A DNA stretch of 64,000 nt from Hermatobates lingyangjiaoensis (GCA_026182355.1 JAPFBL010001617.1:7937001-8001000), one strand, 5' to 3'. Shown: positions 10,442 to 24,782, numbered from the stretch's first letter. The notes: generated from the sequence alone by a model not told the origin. Numbers and translations are program-made.

Positions 10442-11222
10442 CTAGTGAGTCTGTGCCTCCAACTCTACTTGCTGGGTGTGATGTGTTTGTCCCATATGTA
10501 GTTTTAGCACATTTGTGAAGTTAGCTGCCCGGTTGTTCATGTTTGGCCGTTTATCAATGATGTTAAGAGCTTCCAATATAATTAGTCTGTTGTCATTTTC
10601 CTGATATAGCACCTCTGTATTTCGTGCTAGCATTTCTCGGGTTAGTTTGAGATTGTGCACGTTTTGAGTGTGGTCTTTGGGTCCCCCTGCTGTCAAATGG
10701 ATTGTCAGACGTCGAGATAAAGTTGTTGTTGTTACACCGATATATGCGGATTTTAGGGATTCACAGCTCCCTATCTTGCAATTATACTCGTACACTACAT
10801 TGGTGCGCTGTAACAGTGGTTTTGATTATACGTTGTTTTTTATTAATAAATTTGTTGTGTCAAAGCTTCTGTAGTATACACTGATTTTTAGTCTGTCTTG
10901 GGGGTTTTTACAAGAGGGTTGCTTTAATGATGGTTTTTAAAACGCGCTCATCCGTTTTGTATGCTTTTGAAAACTGATTTCGGTAATATAATATCTTTGT
11001 TACTCCTTGCTGATCATTTGGATACTTTCTGCGACTATTCAGATTGTTCAAGTATTCTTCGAGAATGCCTATTTGTGTAACCGTTGTTGATTAGTACTTG
11101 TTTTATACGTTGTGATTCCCGGTGAAAAATTTCCCAATTTGAAGAAGTCTTATATGAACGATGTATTAAAGCCTTTACAGTTCCATCTTTGTATCTCTGA
11201 GGGCACTTCAATATCGAAGAAG
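10442..11222 (-). pseudogene. PLE-1 RT C-terminus and GIY-YIG nuclease
   Basis: The minus strand encodes, in order, CPQRYKDGTVKALIHRSYKT and IKQVLINNGYT (C-terminal to the RT), YYRNQFSKAYKTDERVLKT, then VVYEYNCKIGSCE, SAYIGVTTTTLSRRLTIHL and a stop near 10442. The nuclease part (10442-10795) is one open frame of 117 codons with the paired cysteines (CKIGSC), YIG and the arginine of LSRR. Upstream parts contain frameshifts and stops. The RT core motifs are missing; the 5' end at about 11222 joins a PLE-2 pLTR. Confidence 0.85.
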
Positions 11223-11335
11223 AATAACACATAGAGTAAAGAAGCACAATTACCAACTGAAATTTTCTGGCAATTCGTCTTCAGGACAAAATAGAGAGGG
11301 AGACCAAGTACGCTGTAAACGCAATGGGAGGTAAA
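11223..11335 (-). mobile_element. PLE-2 pLTR fused to PLE-1 fragment
   Basis: Minus strand: CGTACTTGGTCTCCCTCTC, CTGAAGACGAATTGCCAG, GAAAATTTCAG, TGGTAATT. The ribozyme stem II is degraded. It runs straight into PLE-1 coding DNA at about 11222 with no TA repeat between them. Confidence 0.65.
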
Positions 11336-14300
11336 TAGAAGTTCGGTCAGTTGTATAGGGACTAACCTGGAATACAGGTACTCCTCTTCGAGTGAGCCCT
11401 GAATCCTTTGCGGAATAGCGACCAAGTTCTTAAGAAGACCACTGAATCCTTTCACAGAGGTGTGCCAATTACCAAACGAAATTCTAAAATATAATTGTGT
11501 TTAAAAAAACTTCTCTTGTATTTGTTACTTATTTTTGTTTCCTTTTAAGTTCGTATTTAAAATAAACAAATATGCAATAATTTGGGGCTAAGAATATAGA
11601 ATAATTTATACACAAAAGTATGTCAGAGCTTAGCAAGAAACTTAGATACGGGACTAAGATGTTACGGGTAAGTGGAGTAGCGTAACCAGTTAATTTATGT
11701 AAAAAGAAGATTTATCAAAATTTTTTCATCTAATAAAGGATTACCTTGGGCAATAAAGGATTTATGATTATGGCAATCTGTTGTTTAATCCTGCGAACTT
11801 TTCGCTGGAAGCGTCTGGGATTGGCTGATTGTTTCAAATAAACCAAACAATTTTCAATATAAAAAAAATTTAATGTACCATACTATTTCGTTTTTTTTTA
11901 ATAAACAAAAATAATGATTTCTTCATGTTTATTGAAAGTAAATAATTTCATAAAAAATTGTGTCAGTAATAATTCCCCTACAAATTATTCAGTTTAAATC
12001 TTCTTCGGTCTGGTCGTCAAATTAATTATATCGACTCAGGAAAGCATTCCATGATTGCATAAGCTAGCTGTCAAGTTTTATATTTTATTGGACATGAAAT
12101 AAGGTGTTTAAAGAATGGCCTTGAGAATTACTACTGATAGTTTAACTGTTATTGAATCTTGTACGAAACTAATTCATAAAAAAATGTGTTCCTACAGAAG
12201 ATGAAAATTATGTAATGGTTTATACAAGCGTTCGTCACAATCTTAACATCGTTTTCTTTTCCAGTATATTATAACAAAGTGTAAGACAAAAAGTGAAACT
12301 TAATTTTTACGCTTTATTGAACACTACAACCACCCACTGTTTTATAGTTTTCTGCCAAAGTGTATAAAGAATTATTAGCGTAAAACGCAAATGTATAGTA
12401 ACACTGATCAGTAATAATACCAGTGGATAAGCATTGTTTGACATTATTTTATAATTAAAAGTCGTAAATTACAGAGCGGCAAGGAAATTGGCAGTCAAGA
12501 CATTCGGCTAAGAACGTAATGGTACACAAGTGTTATTACAAATTATAATCTGGAGATGGAACGGAGCTTTTACGATCATATTGGAGCCAATAGTGGATCT
12601 CTGTGTAGGTCCAACACATAGTAACCGGAAAATAGAAAAAAAAAAAAGAAAAAAATCCGTAACATAGTATGGGGTTATAAAATATTTAATTTACGTCTAT
12701 GAAATTGGTTTTCTTTCCTTTAAGTGGTAGGAGTTTATGATTTAATTTGATTGTACGAGAGTTTACTGAAACTTGGGAAGTGGGATCGAAGAAGGGGGAT
12801 TCTTATAGGGTTTAACACTACGACAACCATGGAAGATGAGCCAATTTTAATTACTGTCTCATGGAGCTTGTGCCTTAAAAGTTCTCACAAATAAATTTGC
12901 AACTTTATCACCTTTTTGAACAAATCTCCATCATTCATCAGCCTGTGAAACTGCTTACTTACAGGTCTTTACATTGTATAATACGTAAACATTATTTATT
13001 ATGTACCAAAATTCAGATATTTACATCAGAGCTTTATTGAAAATATTTTATAATTGAATAAAAATAATTTATAATAATTTCAACGAATTAAAAAAAAACA
13101 TTTTTTTAATGTTTCTTCCATCAACATTAAATTTACAAAGAAAGTTAAAATCGGCTTGCAAACTTAAAATTAGACATACATCTCACTGGAAAAATACAAT
13201 CTAAACTCGAGCAAGTGAACGTAAAATGACGTAATAAAATCTGTCAAGCCAACTGGTAAACAATATAGTTACAATTAATTCCATGATAAAATTTAACTGG
13301 TTATTTATCTGTATTATTTATCTTAAATATTTATTCTACTGAATATATCTTTTTGCATTTTTTTTGATGATTTTAGTTTATTTACCAACTGTTTGAGGAC
13401 AATCAATTGGCGCTATTTATTTGGACTGGTTTCAGTAAGTGTTCTACGCGATAATCCTTAGATTTTCTACTAGTGTAAATTTTGGGAACCAATACAATGT
13501 ATGTCTCTCAGATAAATTATTTTATGACATAAAATATAAATCCTTGATGAAGCTTGCAGGACAGTATTTCCTTTCTGTTGTAAAAATGAATCAAATGTCC
13601 TGAATTCTTTCTTATCATTTTTGTTATACATTAATGCCATTCTCAGTATATAAAATCAATATTTATATACAACTAACCAGAGATTTAGAGATTCAAATAA
13701 TTTCTTTTAAATTCAGGTCTAACAAAATAATCAAAATGTTCAATATACAATCATTACGGCTCATTAACCGCCAAGAAGTCCTTGTGATAGTTAACACAAA
13801 TTAAGGGATGTTTAAACTTACTTTTTCAATGAAGGCAAACTCGTACCAGCTAACACGTTACTATTGTTATTCCATTAAAATAAGTACATTACATCTGTTG
13901 GAACTTATTAAACGAGTCAGGTATATATTAAAGTTCAGACTTAAGTTAAAATGTTTTTAGCTTGTTTTGACAAAGTTGGTTTAGTTTATATTGTTTAACA
14001 TGGATTAAACACATACACAAATAAATTATTTGTTTGACTGACATACTGTGAAAAGGTTTATTATTTATTTAATTTATGGTTATTTATATTTAAAGTTATA
14101 GTTATTTTTCATATTTATGTGTGGTGGATTATATGAATGATTATTCTCTTTTGGTTAGTGTTTTTACCTTCCGACGATGGGCCACAAAGACAATGAGCTC
14201 ATTAAAAAAATAAGAGAACATTCAGTTTGCTCTTGACAATGGACGAGTTTTAAAACCGGTCGATGTCGAAATATAAAGATAAGGCACGAGGTAATAGATG

Positions 14301-16651
14301 TATTTGTCTAATAATTGCAGTATTTGATGAATAATCATTTGAGTAGGAGTTCGGAAAAAGGTTCTTTATTATTTTTGACTATCACTTTTAGTACCTATGC
14401 AATGGTTAGGACGTACCATACTATTTTCAGTATTCACGTACCCTTTATCTTGTTTTCCAGTTGAAGGTGGATCTATGACATTATCAGTTGGTTGTTATTT
14501 CAGCAATCCATGAGTGAACATTGAAATTGTTTTTCTATAAAATCGATATAGGTCCTTCTTCCAGAGACCCTTTATATGACGATTCCTAGGACAGAATAAT
14601 TTCTCTTGAAGTATTAGTATAAACATGTTTTCTTATCACAGAATTATAGGTCTATGCACATTTAATTATATGATAAATACTTTTGTGGTATAACATTTTA
14701 AAATAAGTTTTCTGATCCGTAGATTTCGTTTCTAAGACTGCATAGCTCAACGTAACCTATATACATATGAAACGTATATGCTACCTGTGTGGTAATGATA
14801 TATATGATCTAGTATATGATACGTATATGAACGTAATACAGTATATGCATATTATATATACCGAATTAGTACATTATAACTGAACTATTTACTCTTTCAA
14901 ACTGTAACTAGGACCATTATTAGTCAAAAGTCATTATATTAATTTTTAAAGGATAAATTAAATAAAAATATAAACATTTTTATAAATTAGTATCTTAATT
15001 TGAACACTACTCAACTTTCTGTTTCAATATAACAAGTCCAGGATCAATTAATTAAAAATTAATATATTTGTAGATACTAAAAAAGAAAATTACTGAAAAG
15101 TACATTATTTTTTCCAACAAAACGTGGTATAAGGTCGATAGACAAAGGGTGAAAAATTGTAGAGGCGGACATCGATAATGGTAAGCGAGTAAAGCAGAGG
15201 TAGTAGTGGTCGAAAGGAGTTCTTATGACCGTCATTAGAATGAATCGAATTGCCACTAGTAGTAGCGTCAGAATAGGCACAACCAAATACATTGGAATAG
15301 CTTTAAAAATAATTCTAGTCTATGATTTCAAATAAAAAGAAACCATCCCTAATAGCTTCTTTACTATTCAAATTTCACAAGCAATTCAAGGCTTACACCG
15401 AAATGGTCAACGCTCTTCAAAGAAGTTCGTATTCACATCAAAAATAAACAAATTTACTGAAAAAAAAACTAAAAAGGGAAAGAGCTTTACTTTGGTTGCC
15501 TTTGCGCATGTGGCCTTTTGAACCATGAAATTGGGCCTTCTGCGGTTGGTTGAGAAAAATGTTTCAAAATATAAAGAGTTACAATTATAATAATAAAGAC
15601 AAAAAATTCTGGCTTTTAGGAAGAAGACTATTCATCACTCATTACATGAAAAGTCTAAGCCTAACAATGGGAATAAACGAAGGTAGCGAGGACACTGTTG
15701 AATCTTTTGAAAGATATGAAACAGTTTTAGATAAACCGATCGAGTAATATAATGATAGATTCAAGGATTTTACAATATAACTATTATATAAGAATTTGCT
15801 TATTCATTCGTGGTGGCCTTTTGGGGAAGTGAATGGTGCTAAAATGGCCTTTACTCCAAGAAAGGTTTTCCCCATCCCTGGTGTAAAGAAAACTAAATAT
15901 GTGAAAAGGGTGAACTATTTCATACTTTTAGTCAAGTATGTATTTTTGGTACGCTTATTATCGTCTTTCAAATCAATAATACAATTGAATGGGAGGCCAT
16001 ACAATCAGGGGTTAAGAGACTTGCACCCGCACGTTTGTTAACTAAATGTGTGTTCTACTTTTAGATTAGCCTGCTGTCTTCTGCAGCGAACATGACTCCA
16101 ATTCAATAGGCATTGTAAGTTTTTTTTTTAAACAGATGTTTGTTTTTAAATTAAACTTGTCATTTTTATTTTTAGAATATATATATTTAATTATTAATGT
16201 CTTTGTTAAAGACATTCAAACGATTTCATTCTTACAACCAACAATTTCTCTTTATATATTCATGTACCCACGTATGACTGCAGTTACAAAAGTATCACAA
16301 CTACTTGCTCCTTTCTTATGTAATGTCAAATAAATACAAATTCATTTTTAGTTATCATACTGACAAGGTATATATATTTCATTTTTGTAAAATAGAAGAA
16401 ATTTTTCGTTTATTATTAATTTTTTTCTTTAAAATTATAATTCGTACAATGCAATATCATACAGCTTAATGAACACACACATTTTTATTGTTTTAACACC
16501 GAGGATGAGTTTTTACAAAGTAGTTCAATATTTCTGAACAGCTTTCCTACTATAGAATAGACTGTGATGGAAAAGGCAACATGAGCTTGAACATTTCGTT
16601 GAAAGTTTCTGTGTAATTGTACCAATCTCTCTTTTTTTTACTGAAACTGTA

Positions 16652-16864
16652 GTGCGAACATCCTTAACAATTGGTTCTACTGAGATCTATACTGAAAGAT
16701 ATATGGTCAAAGAGACTTCTGCAGAGGAAATGTACCACCAGTCTGACATGAAGGCTTTTAAGGCGCGTGTGGAGAGCGTCATGTCCATGTTGCTCCAGGC
16801 TCTTGTAATTTCAAACACTGGAATTTCTCGATGTCATTTAATAGTACCAGAGTTTTTTTATTGA
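16652..16864 (+). other. Possible exon or chance open frame
   Basis: A 70-codon open stretch starts at an AG that follows a T-rich run (16628-16652), as a 3' splice site would. It reads EIYTERYMVKETSAEEMYHQ and later ESVMSMLLQA. The base composition is more coding-like than its flanks. I do not recognise the peptide and see no strong donor, so chance is the default. Confidence 0.2.
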
Positions 16865-17856
16865 TGAAGCCTTCCAGCTAACGACCTCTATCATTTGTCA
16901 AAACTTCGTACCAACAGGTAGATTGTGAGTTGCTATTCAAAGCAAGTAATACTTTATCTGTTGCGCATTCAATGACATAATGTGTGTAATATGTCGTTCT
17001 GAACGTCTCTATCATGAGGTAGCTATAAAATTGCATCCCAGAATTTAAAATAGCCCCACAAAAACTCTCCGAGGATAATACTTTCACAAGCTTGAGTGAA
17101 ATGGTAAAAATTATTTGGTTGTTATTTACATAGATGGCTGATCTTGTCCTTCTCCTTTTTAAAAGATTTCAAGAATAGTAGGAGACCCTACCACCTTGTT
17201 TTGGTTTGCTTAGGGTTCTGCAGTATCTAAATTATTTTATAAATGAAGTTTCATAAGCCATATGTAGCTTTGAAGAACGTCTGGATGTCCCAAAAGCATT
17301 GTCTAACTATTTTTTTTGTTTAAAAAAGCAATGTCTGTTTTATTTGTACAAATTTTAGCGTCATTTGACCATTCAGTGCACCATTAGTTCAATATTCACA
17401 GTTGAATTTAGTTTCCATATTCGATATTAATAAAAGCAATCGAGACTGTGGTTTGGTGAAAGGCAGAACTAGAAAACACGAGGAAAAGAGTTAATTCCTC
17501 TAGACGTCTCTATCAAGGGAAGTAAAATAAAACCGAATTAAAGAACTCAAAGAGAGAGATGTATTTTAAGTTAATAACGGAGTACTAAACAAAAAGTAAA
17601 GAGACAAAGCTCTGATCATGAAAAAAATTTTGTGATCAGACTATCATATTGGAGTAAGCTTTTTAGACTTCTTCTACGTGTTCACTAGTTATTAAAGTTT
17701 TTAGTAATAACTGTATTTGAGACTTTGAGGTATATAATTTATAAAAAATGTTTTGCTAAATAAGAGCCTACTGGAATGGCAAGAAAAACACAAACCTATA
17801 TCAGTGATTGAAATAAAATTGGGCACTATATATAAAATTTAAATAAAATAACACAC

Positions 17857-17859
<3 letters not shown>

Positions 17860-17911
<52 letters not shown>
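17860..17911. repeat. (TA)n with no element attached
   Basis: A TA tract that does not border a recognisable PLE piece: a possible empty target. Confidence 0.9.
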
Positions 17912-17913
<2 letters not shown>

Positions 17914-18539
17914 AAGACATTCACTCTCGCTTGTGAAAATATAGGACTAGCAATGAAGTGAAAATACTTCAACAGACAAGTATGGTTGCATATATGGAGT
18001 CATAAACAAGAACATAGCTTGTGCTTTGTTACACCTACAAAGTGTAACTCTTACAAACACTAAATCATATGGTAACCCAGTATTGAAGAATTTGAATTCA
18101 ATTTGTTGAATCCATTTTCAAGATACAAAACTTACATCTCCAATATTATTCTAGAGACTGAAGCACCATTAAAGTTTTGAGAGAAAAAATTGAATACGCA
18201 AAGTGATCAACGTTAGGATTAAAGCAAACCAAATGGCTTGCTTATACTTCGACCTACTAATCTGTTGGTTTATAAATGCATTAAAAATTATCCAAAAATA
18301 GCCAATCAACTACACATGTTGTATTACTTTTTTCTACTTTGCATATTAATTTACTTTAGCAATATTTTTTTTTAAATAATAGTTAGATTTTATGGACACC
18401 TTGTTTTTAAGAACCAGTGACAATAATATCATTATAGTTAATGAAAAAATCTTAAATAATTTAATAAAATCTGTTTTGAGTGATGAATAAAGGCTTAATA
18501 AGACATCATATATACTATTCAGGTTTTATTATGTAGCAT

Positions 18540-18900
18540 GCCACAAAATATAGCTGTCCCTGCCGTCCTTTTAATTTTCCGTCAGCTTTGTCTTGGCAAT
18601 GAGTCATAACTGCTTTATTAATAGATTTCTTTCACTGCGAGTGATTAATATAGAGAGAGTTTCATTCGAAAATACAGTCCAGGATTGAAAGGTATATTTG
18701 ATGTGTGAAAATGTAGACAGGATTATTTCGATCAAAGATAAGAAGGTAAGCCCATAAAGCATTAGTTTGACACCCAGGGTTCAGTTTTCATTAATATGCT
18801 ACGGAGCATTCACGTTATCATTAATATTGTCAGGTAATTAATGATTTTAAGAGGTCAACGCTCACACCTGATCTCGAAGAGGAGTGATGATAAATATCTC
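18540..18900. other. GC-richer patch, possible regulatory DNA
   Basis: Unique-looking DNA with TAATTAATGA and several ATTAATA motifs, of the kind bound by homeodomain proteins. There are no coding features. Confidence 0.2.
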
Positions 18901-21569
18901 CTTGGTTCGTATCTTTAAGCACTCTCCAAAGAGGACAATGTTAATATGTTCCTTCAATCTATTTTACTCACTCAAGTTCATTACTAAAACATTCGCCAAT
19001 CTTACAAAAACTGCTGTATTCATGTATTTTGGATGTTAACAATTGTTTCAATAACTGTCATCTTAACGCAATAATAAAAGCGATCTTATAAAAATAATTA
19101 CTAACTAATATGAAGACATCTCAGTAGTCAGGTAAGATACATCGATTAGTTATAGAAATATATATATTGAAAAATTTTACTTTGGTTAAAAAAATGACAT
19201 TGTTTGAGACAGTAAAAAAAAGAGAAATAATATCAAATGAAATAGTATCACACTTTTAAATATGTATGAATTGGTAACATACAATAAATATTACTTAAAT
19301 AAATTATAAATATGTAAAAATTAAAAAGCCTGCTTAAAAAATAAATTACTGTCCATAAACTCACGGTCGATTTGTTTTCAGACAACAAAATTAAAGTTAA
19401 GAACTTTGAACCCAAGACTCTGACTAAGTCAGTTTATTGAGTTCATTAGTTTTAATGTTACTATGCATTTGTTTGTTATATTCATTTGATTAGTAAAAAC
19501 AAAGTTCAAGACATTGATTTAGAAGGGTCTACCATCTTACTATTATTATTATTTTATTATTATTATTAAACTGAGACAATGGGTCTTGTCAGACTTGTGG
19601 GTGACTCTTAAAGTTAATACAATCAAATTTAGATTTTATGTTCTAAAATGAATTCATAATTGTCTTCAGAGAAGTATCTACATTTTTATTGATTTTTGGT
19701 ATCATTTGTCAAAATGATTAACCTATTAAAAGAATTGCCTTCCATTTACATAGAATGTCATAAAACGTTCCAAAGCCTCTTCAAGATAGAGTGTGCATTA
19801 CTCATGCAGCGTTAATTGCAGCTTCCATACGGCCCATATAAAAGAACAATGTCTAGTTAAATATTCTACATATACATTTAATATCAAGATTTAATAATTT
19901 CCATACGAATTTATATATTGTTTGAATGAACTACTTGACTTTAGTAGACCTCATTTTCTTAACCACCTTCCATCCTTTTCCTTTCCATCCATTTCTCAAC
20001 TGCTTAATCAGGAAAACCGAGACGTGTAAAGTAAAGAGCTCCAGACCGCAGAAGCTTTAAATCCAACCATTTCATACCGGTACACTGCTTCGTTCCCCTG
20101 CATTAACTTGTTTACTGGCACCCATCTAGAGCGAATTAAATTTTACTGGATACGCTATTCCTTTTTTACTCATACGTATAACAGATAAAACCCTTTTTCT
20201 TTAAATAGGAAGCTAAGAGTGGAGATGGTCATTTGTGATCAGTTTGACACAATTTTAGATTATTCTACGAGTAACAGTGTATCTGGCACAATATAAGAAA
20301 AACTATTAATACTCCTTTCTATTCAATTGTTGTACATTTCATTTCGCATAAAGGAGTTGACATTTCGTATCAGCCTTAATAACCTAATTTTTTTTTATTT
20401 ATAAAAAAATATCTAATAAAAAGCTTTTTAACAACTTTCAGGTAAATATTGTGCAGATGATCAGTTCTCCTAATATCTTTTGACAACCTCCGTGAAATTA
20501 ACTAAGGCTATAATAGATAAAGTTTTGATTTATCTTAGAATAGCACATAAGAAATGAACATCATATCTTAAAAGGTTTTCTGCATATCCTTGCATATCAT
20601 AGTCATTGTTATATATAATATTCAGTGGGTCATCCACATCAAATCATTAGAATAGGTGTAATATAACATTTCCCTGAAAATTCTATTTGTTTTCAGTGGT
20701 TAAGATGTGCTAGATGCAATACTAATACTAATACTTCTTTTACAATAATGCATTAATTTGTAGATATTAATCTATTTATATATTGGCACCATTCATAAAT
20801 TTGAAGGCGTATGTTATGCGTTTCTTCTACATCCAAGAATTAAGCCGAAGTTATTAATATAATACGTATGTAAAATGTAATATAATAATGTTTCTATTTT
20901 GTTAGAAAAATATCAGAAAAATGTAAGACAAAATGTCAGTGTCATCGAATCACCGAAGAAGTAGCTTAAAATTCGTATCCTTTCTGTGATATAAAATAAA
21001 AGAGTACGATTCTCATACTTCAATATTACAAAAAAAAACGTGGGGTCATAAGCACAGCTAGATCTATATCTTACCTAGATATGTTCGATTGGCGTTGATT
21101 TTTATAAAATTAACAAAAATTCTTCAAATTTGTTGAAGAATAACATTCTCTTATGCACCACATAAGATAGCTGCAAATGATGCCATATGAATAATACAGA
21201 ATCAATGTATCAATGATGTTTAATCACATTCTATGTTAATGCAAGAATTTGCCTTCATGAAGTTAAAGATTTTCCCAAAATATATATATAAAACCAATAA
21301 AAGTGAGAGATCCGTCTCTGAGGGAAATTTCACAGTTCATTAAAGGACCTAAAATCTAATGATGATTTCGAAAATACAGAATGAACCAGAACAGAAAAAA
21401 ATATAGAAGTGCGCACATGTCCCATTAGACTTGGTGTCACCTAATAATATATCCTTCTCAGTCAATGTATCAGGTTTGTTATTAATCAAATTATAGTCAT
21501 TCAACTGATAAACTATGACTTTCATAATATTTACTTTTTTTAAAAAACTATTTATTTAGCATGATCCAT

Positions 21570-21607
21570 ATATATATAAATATATATACATATATATATA
21601 TATATAT

Positions 21608-21664
<57 letters not shown>
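21570..21664. repeat. Interrupted (TA)n cluster
   Basis: TA repeats with short interruptions border the left end of a PLE-2 pair. Confidence 0.9.
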
Positions 21665-21972
21665 GTATATAGTTCAGTGTAGAAAAAGAAACATAGAGAA
21701 ATCAAAAGCACAAACTTACAGTCTCTAATTTTCGGTTTGAACCGTCTTCAGGAGAGATAAGAGAGGGAAACCAAGAGCACTGGTTCAGAGACGGTTGGAG
21801 ACTGTCTCCAACCAGATCTCCAACCGTCTCTGAACCAGTGCTCTTAGTTTCCCTCTCTTATCTCTCCTGAAGACGGTTCAAAAAAAAAATTAGAGTGTGT
21901 AAGTGTGTGCTTTTGATTTCTCTATGTTTCTTTTTCTACATTGAACTATATTTGTCCATTTAGAAACAAAAA

Positions 21973-21974
<2 letters not shown>
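21663..21974. mobile_element. Inverted PLE-2 pLTR pair in (TA)n
   Basis: The left arm (minus) ends outward at GAACTATA and the right arm (plus) at GAAACAAAAAG, both against TA repeats. The arms meet near 21800 at CTCCAACCAGATCTCCAACC. The left-arm ribozyme (21721-21760, minus) has CTGAAGA, extra C, GGTT/AACC, GAA, AATT, A, GAGA. In the right arm the stem and GAA box have become an A run. Confidence 0.85.
21721..21760 (-). ncRNA. PLE-2 hammerhead ribozyme, AATT stem III
   Basis: Same layout as 893-932: complete core boxes plus the extra C, with stem I GAGA/TCTC and a GTAAGT donor-like site downstream. Confidence 0.6.
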
Positions 21975-22006
<32 letters not shown>

Positions 22007-22079
22007 TATTGAATCTTCATAATATTTACTATAACACAATGTTATTATGACAGTCTGTTGTACCTAAATCATGGGTGAT

Positions 22080-22458
22080 ACAACCGCTCAGTTTTACACG
22101 TTGTGAATCCTCAAGAGGGACTGAGTAATGTCGAATTCTAATAGTTATAAAATTAATAATAGTTAATTTAGGTGTATGATGTTATACTTGTTCAATAGGT
22201 ATTTATTCCCATTAGCTCTACTTTTTTTAGCCTCTCATAAAGATGCACAATGTGCAAAACCGGTTGGGTGGCTATATCACTGATAAACGAGGTACGACGG
22301 ACTTTTATGATCATATTATTTTTTCTAATCTTAATGGTACTAACAGTTTCCATGTATTTACCATAGCCTTTCATAATACGCCACACTTTAGTTACATTAA
22401 AATAAAAACAAACTCAGTTCGCTGTTCACGAGTTTTTTTTTATATTTACTTAAAGTAA
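22080..22458. mobile_element. Small foldback family, copy 1
   Basis: The left arm GATACAACCGCTCAGTTTTA and the inverse of the right arm (22232-22285) are complementary over about 40 bp. The right arm has AAGATGCAC, AAT, GTGC, AAA, ACCGGT, T, GGG: a hammerhead-like order. From the ATG at 22243 a 71-codon frame runs MHNVQNRLGGYITDKRG and onward; the second copy at 47740 keeps HNVRN and GGYI.D.R. The function is unknown, but it is probably another PLE-type pLTR. Confidence 0.5.
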
Positions 22459-22459
22459 A

Positions 22460-24540
22460 GTTGAGTTTAAGTCACTCCAAATTTTTATACCTGTATTACC
22501 CCTTGTGGTTACCAGAATTTCTTTAAATTTTTTTGGTTGATTACTAAGTTGAGGATTTTTTGTACTAAAAGTCCATTTAGTCATTTAATTAGCCTTAGTA
22601 AGATACGTATAATTCATGTTAAATCCTATAATTAGTCGTATAGCGTTAAAAAAACATTTTACACAATCATAAGATATGGCTTTACACTTCTTTTTTTAAT
22701 GTAATTTTCAAGAAAAAGGCCTTCAACTCATTCTCATATAAAGTGTTACTTTTAGGCATAATTACATTATGATGTGTACAACGGTATGGATTGTATTCTG
22801 CCCACAATCTTTCAGAATCAATCATAAGTTAACATTTTTATATTTAATTTCTTAAAATACCATTCCAGTTGTTTCAAAAGCTGATGTTTTTTTCAGCTAT
22901 TGCATCTGTCAGTTCCATGATAATCACAATATTTCAAGACTCTAGAGTTAGCAGTACAGGAGAAAAAATGTTGCTTAAAACGAAATATTGCACAAAAATA
23001 GAACTTTTCTATTAAGAAGTATTGCTCAAAAAGAACAGGCAAATGCCGATCTATAGGACCCGTTTTTGTGTTAAATATGAATTTGATCCATCAAATGGTG
23101 TGGTCCGTATCGTGCTAATAAAGTTTTGGATAGACATGCATCCACCACAGATATCACCGAAAAAATGTCAAAAAATTTGGATGACCTACACTTATCCTCA
23201 CTATAGGTAAACATAATATCAAACGCCTTAACAATCAACGGAGTCTTTGTTTTATTTTAATGTCGTTATCCTGTAGAAGTTATAAATACCCTCTGCTAAA
23301 GTATTATCAAATTTATAGATAATCAGTGTATTAATTTTGTTTGTTTTATTTTAGATGTTAGTATTTTATCAGTTATAAGGAATTTTAAATTGTTTATCTA
23401 AAGCAATGAGACAAGTTATCAATGCTAAGATCAAACTCAGGGCCTGAGACTCAACTCCTAGGCACAACTACCATATCTGACCTATCAAGTTCTGTTTTTG
23501 TTTCACAAATCAGCTTTTGATTTTAATTACGTATTGCTGTTCAAAATTGTCATGTTAAAAAGTCATGTTTCACTTTGTTAGTTATAAGTGAGGTTTGGAA
23601 AAATCTTTATTTTCCTCAAGGAGATGGCCTTGCATTCAGATGCAAACTTCCCGCAAGTTCTTTTCAATTTGTATCACGTTAATTGCATCTTATTTAAATA
23701 GTAGTTAAGGAAATATACTGCAGTTAGATATTTTACATGTGTATTTATAAACCTTTCCATTTAATAAACAGTATTTTTTTTAGAAATGTATTTTTTAGTA
23801 GATTTTTGGCAAAAACTTTTTTATGATATTGTTATTAGTAGTTACCTGGCTATTTTAGTATTGTCAAACTTATTTACTACATTGTGACTAATAGTTACTT
23901 AAGTACTTCAATATTACCAAATTTATTCATTATAATGTGGCTAATTTACTTGAGTGTATCAATATTAATAAACTATTTGTTTTGTTATTATCAGTAAAAT
24001 ATGTAGCAGAATAATCATTAGTATATTACCATATGCACGTATTAAAGAATAATATTTATTCAATATATAAATATATTCTTCTAGAATTACATAACATGTT
24101 TATACCTTTCTTGAAATTTGTCTAAACATTATCGCTAATTAAATTTTACTAAATGGAGAATATGTGGCCAGTTGTTTCATTTAATGAGTTTCCTTCTCTT
24201 TGAGTGTAACTAAGTGCAAGCCTGGAGAAGTTGATGTACTCAAGAGATTCATTATCAGGTAAAAAAAGTCACCAAGTCTATAAGATATGTCGATAACATT
24301 AGTTATATAGGATAACCTTACATTAGTCAGAATATAATTCTTTAGCTTCGCAATATTCGAGCACAGGTACCAGAATATGCGAATAAAATTATTATTCAAT
24401 GCATTTCATTGATAAAAAATACTTTGGCGATATTAAAATACCGGCTTCAATTAGCCACAATGCAATAAATATGTTCGGTGATATTGTGTTATCAATAAAG
24501 TTATAAAATATTATATGTTATCTTCTTGAGTTTGGTTTAT
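22460..24540. other. AT-rich DNA, nothing recognised
   Basis: No gene, repeat family or RNA could be supported. Confidence 0.5.
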
Positions 24541-24552
24541 ACATATATATAA

Positions 24553-24755
24553 AAAATCAAACCACAATATGATATGGGAAAAAAAACTATGATCTTTCAA
24601 CCACAACAGGCGGTCTTCGTCAAAGTCAAAAAACCCTTTTTCTTTTTTTGGTTGTTGTTGGAAGACCGATTGTTGTGGTTAAAAGAGTTTAGTTTTTTTC
24701 CATTTCATATTGAGGTTTGATTATTGATTGTTATTTCACGTGTTTATGTGAAATC
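24553..24755. mobile_element. Inverted PLE-3 pLTR pair, diverged
   Basis: The left arm (minus) and right arm (plus) share the PLE-3 blocks ATCAAACCACAATATGA and the tail hairpin TTTCACGTGTTTATGTGAAA. The centre has mutated to a T-rich run. Neither ribozyme core is intact. Confidence 0.75.
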
Positions 24756-24782
24756 TCGTTGTAAACATATATATATATTGAT

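Larger units (their letters stand above)
11460..21560. other. Long AT-rich interval, no recognised gene
   Basis: About 10 kb with no PLE, SINE or exon I can defend. It contains a TA tract at 17860-17911, an open segment at 16652-16864 and a GC-richer patch at 18540-18900, listed separately. Confidence 0.5.

Noticed and set aside
10668..10884. Plus-strand open frames over the PLE-1 nuclease
   Set aside because: They are antisense shadows of the minus-strand GIY-YIG frame.
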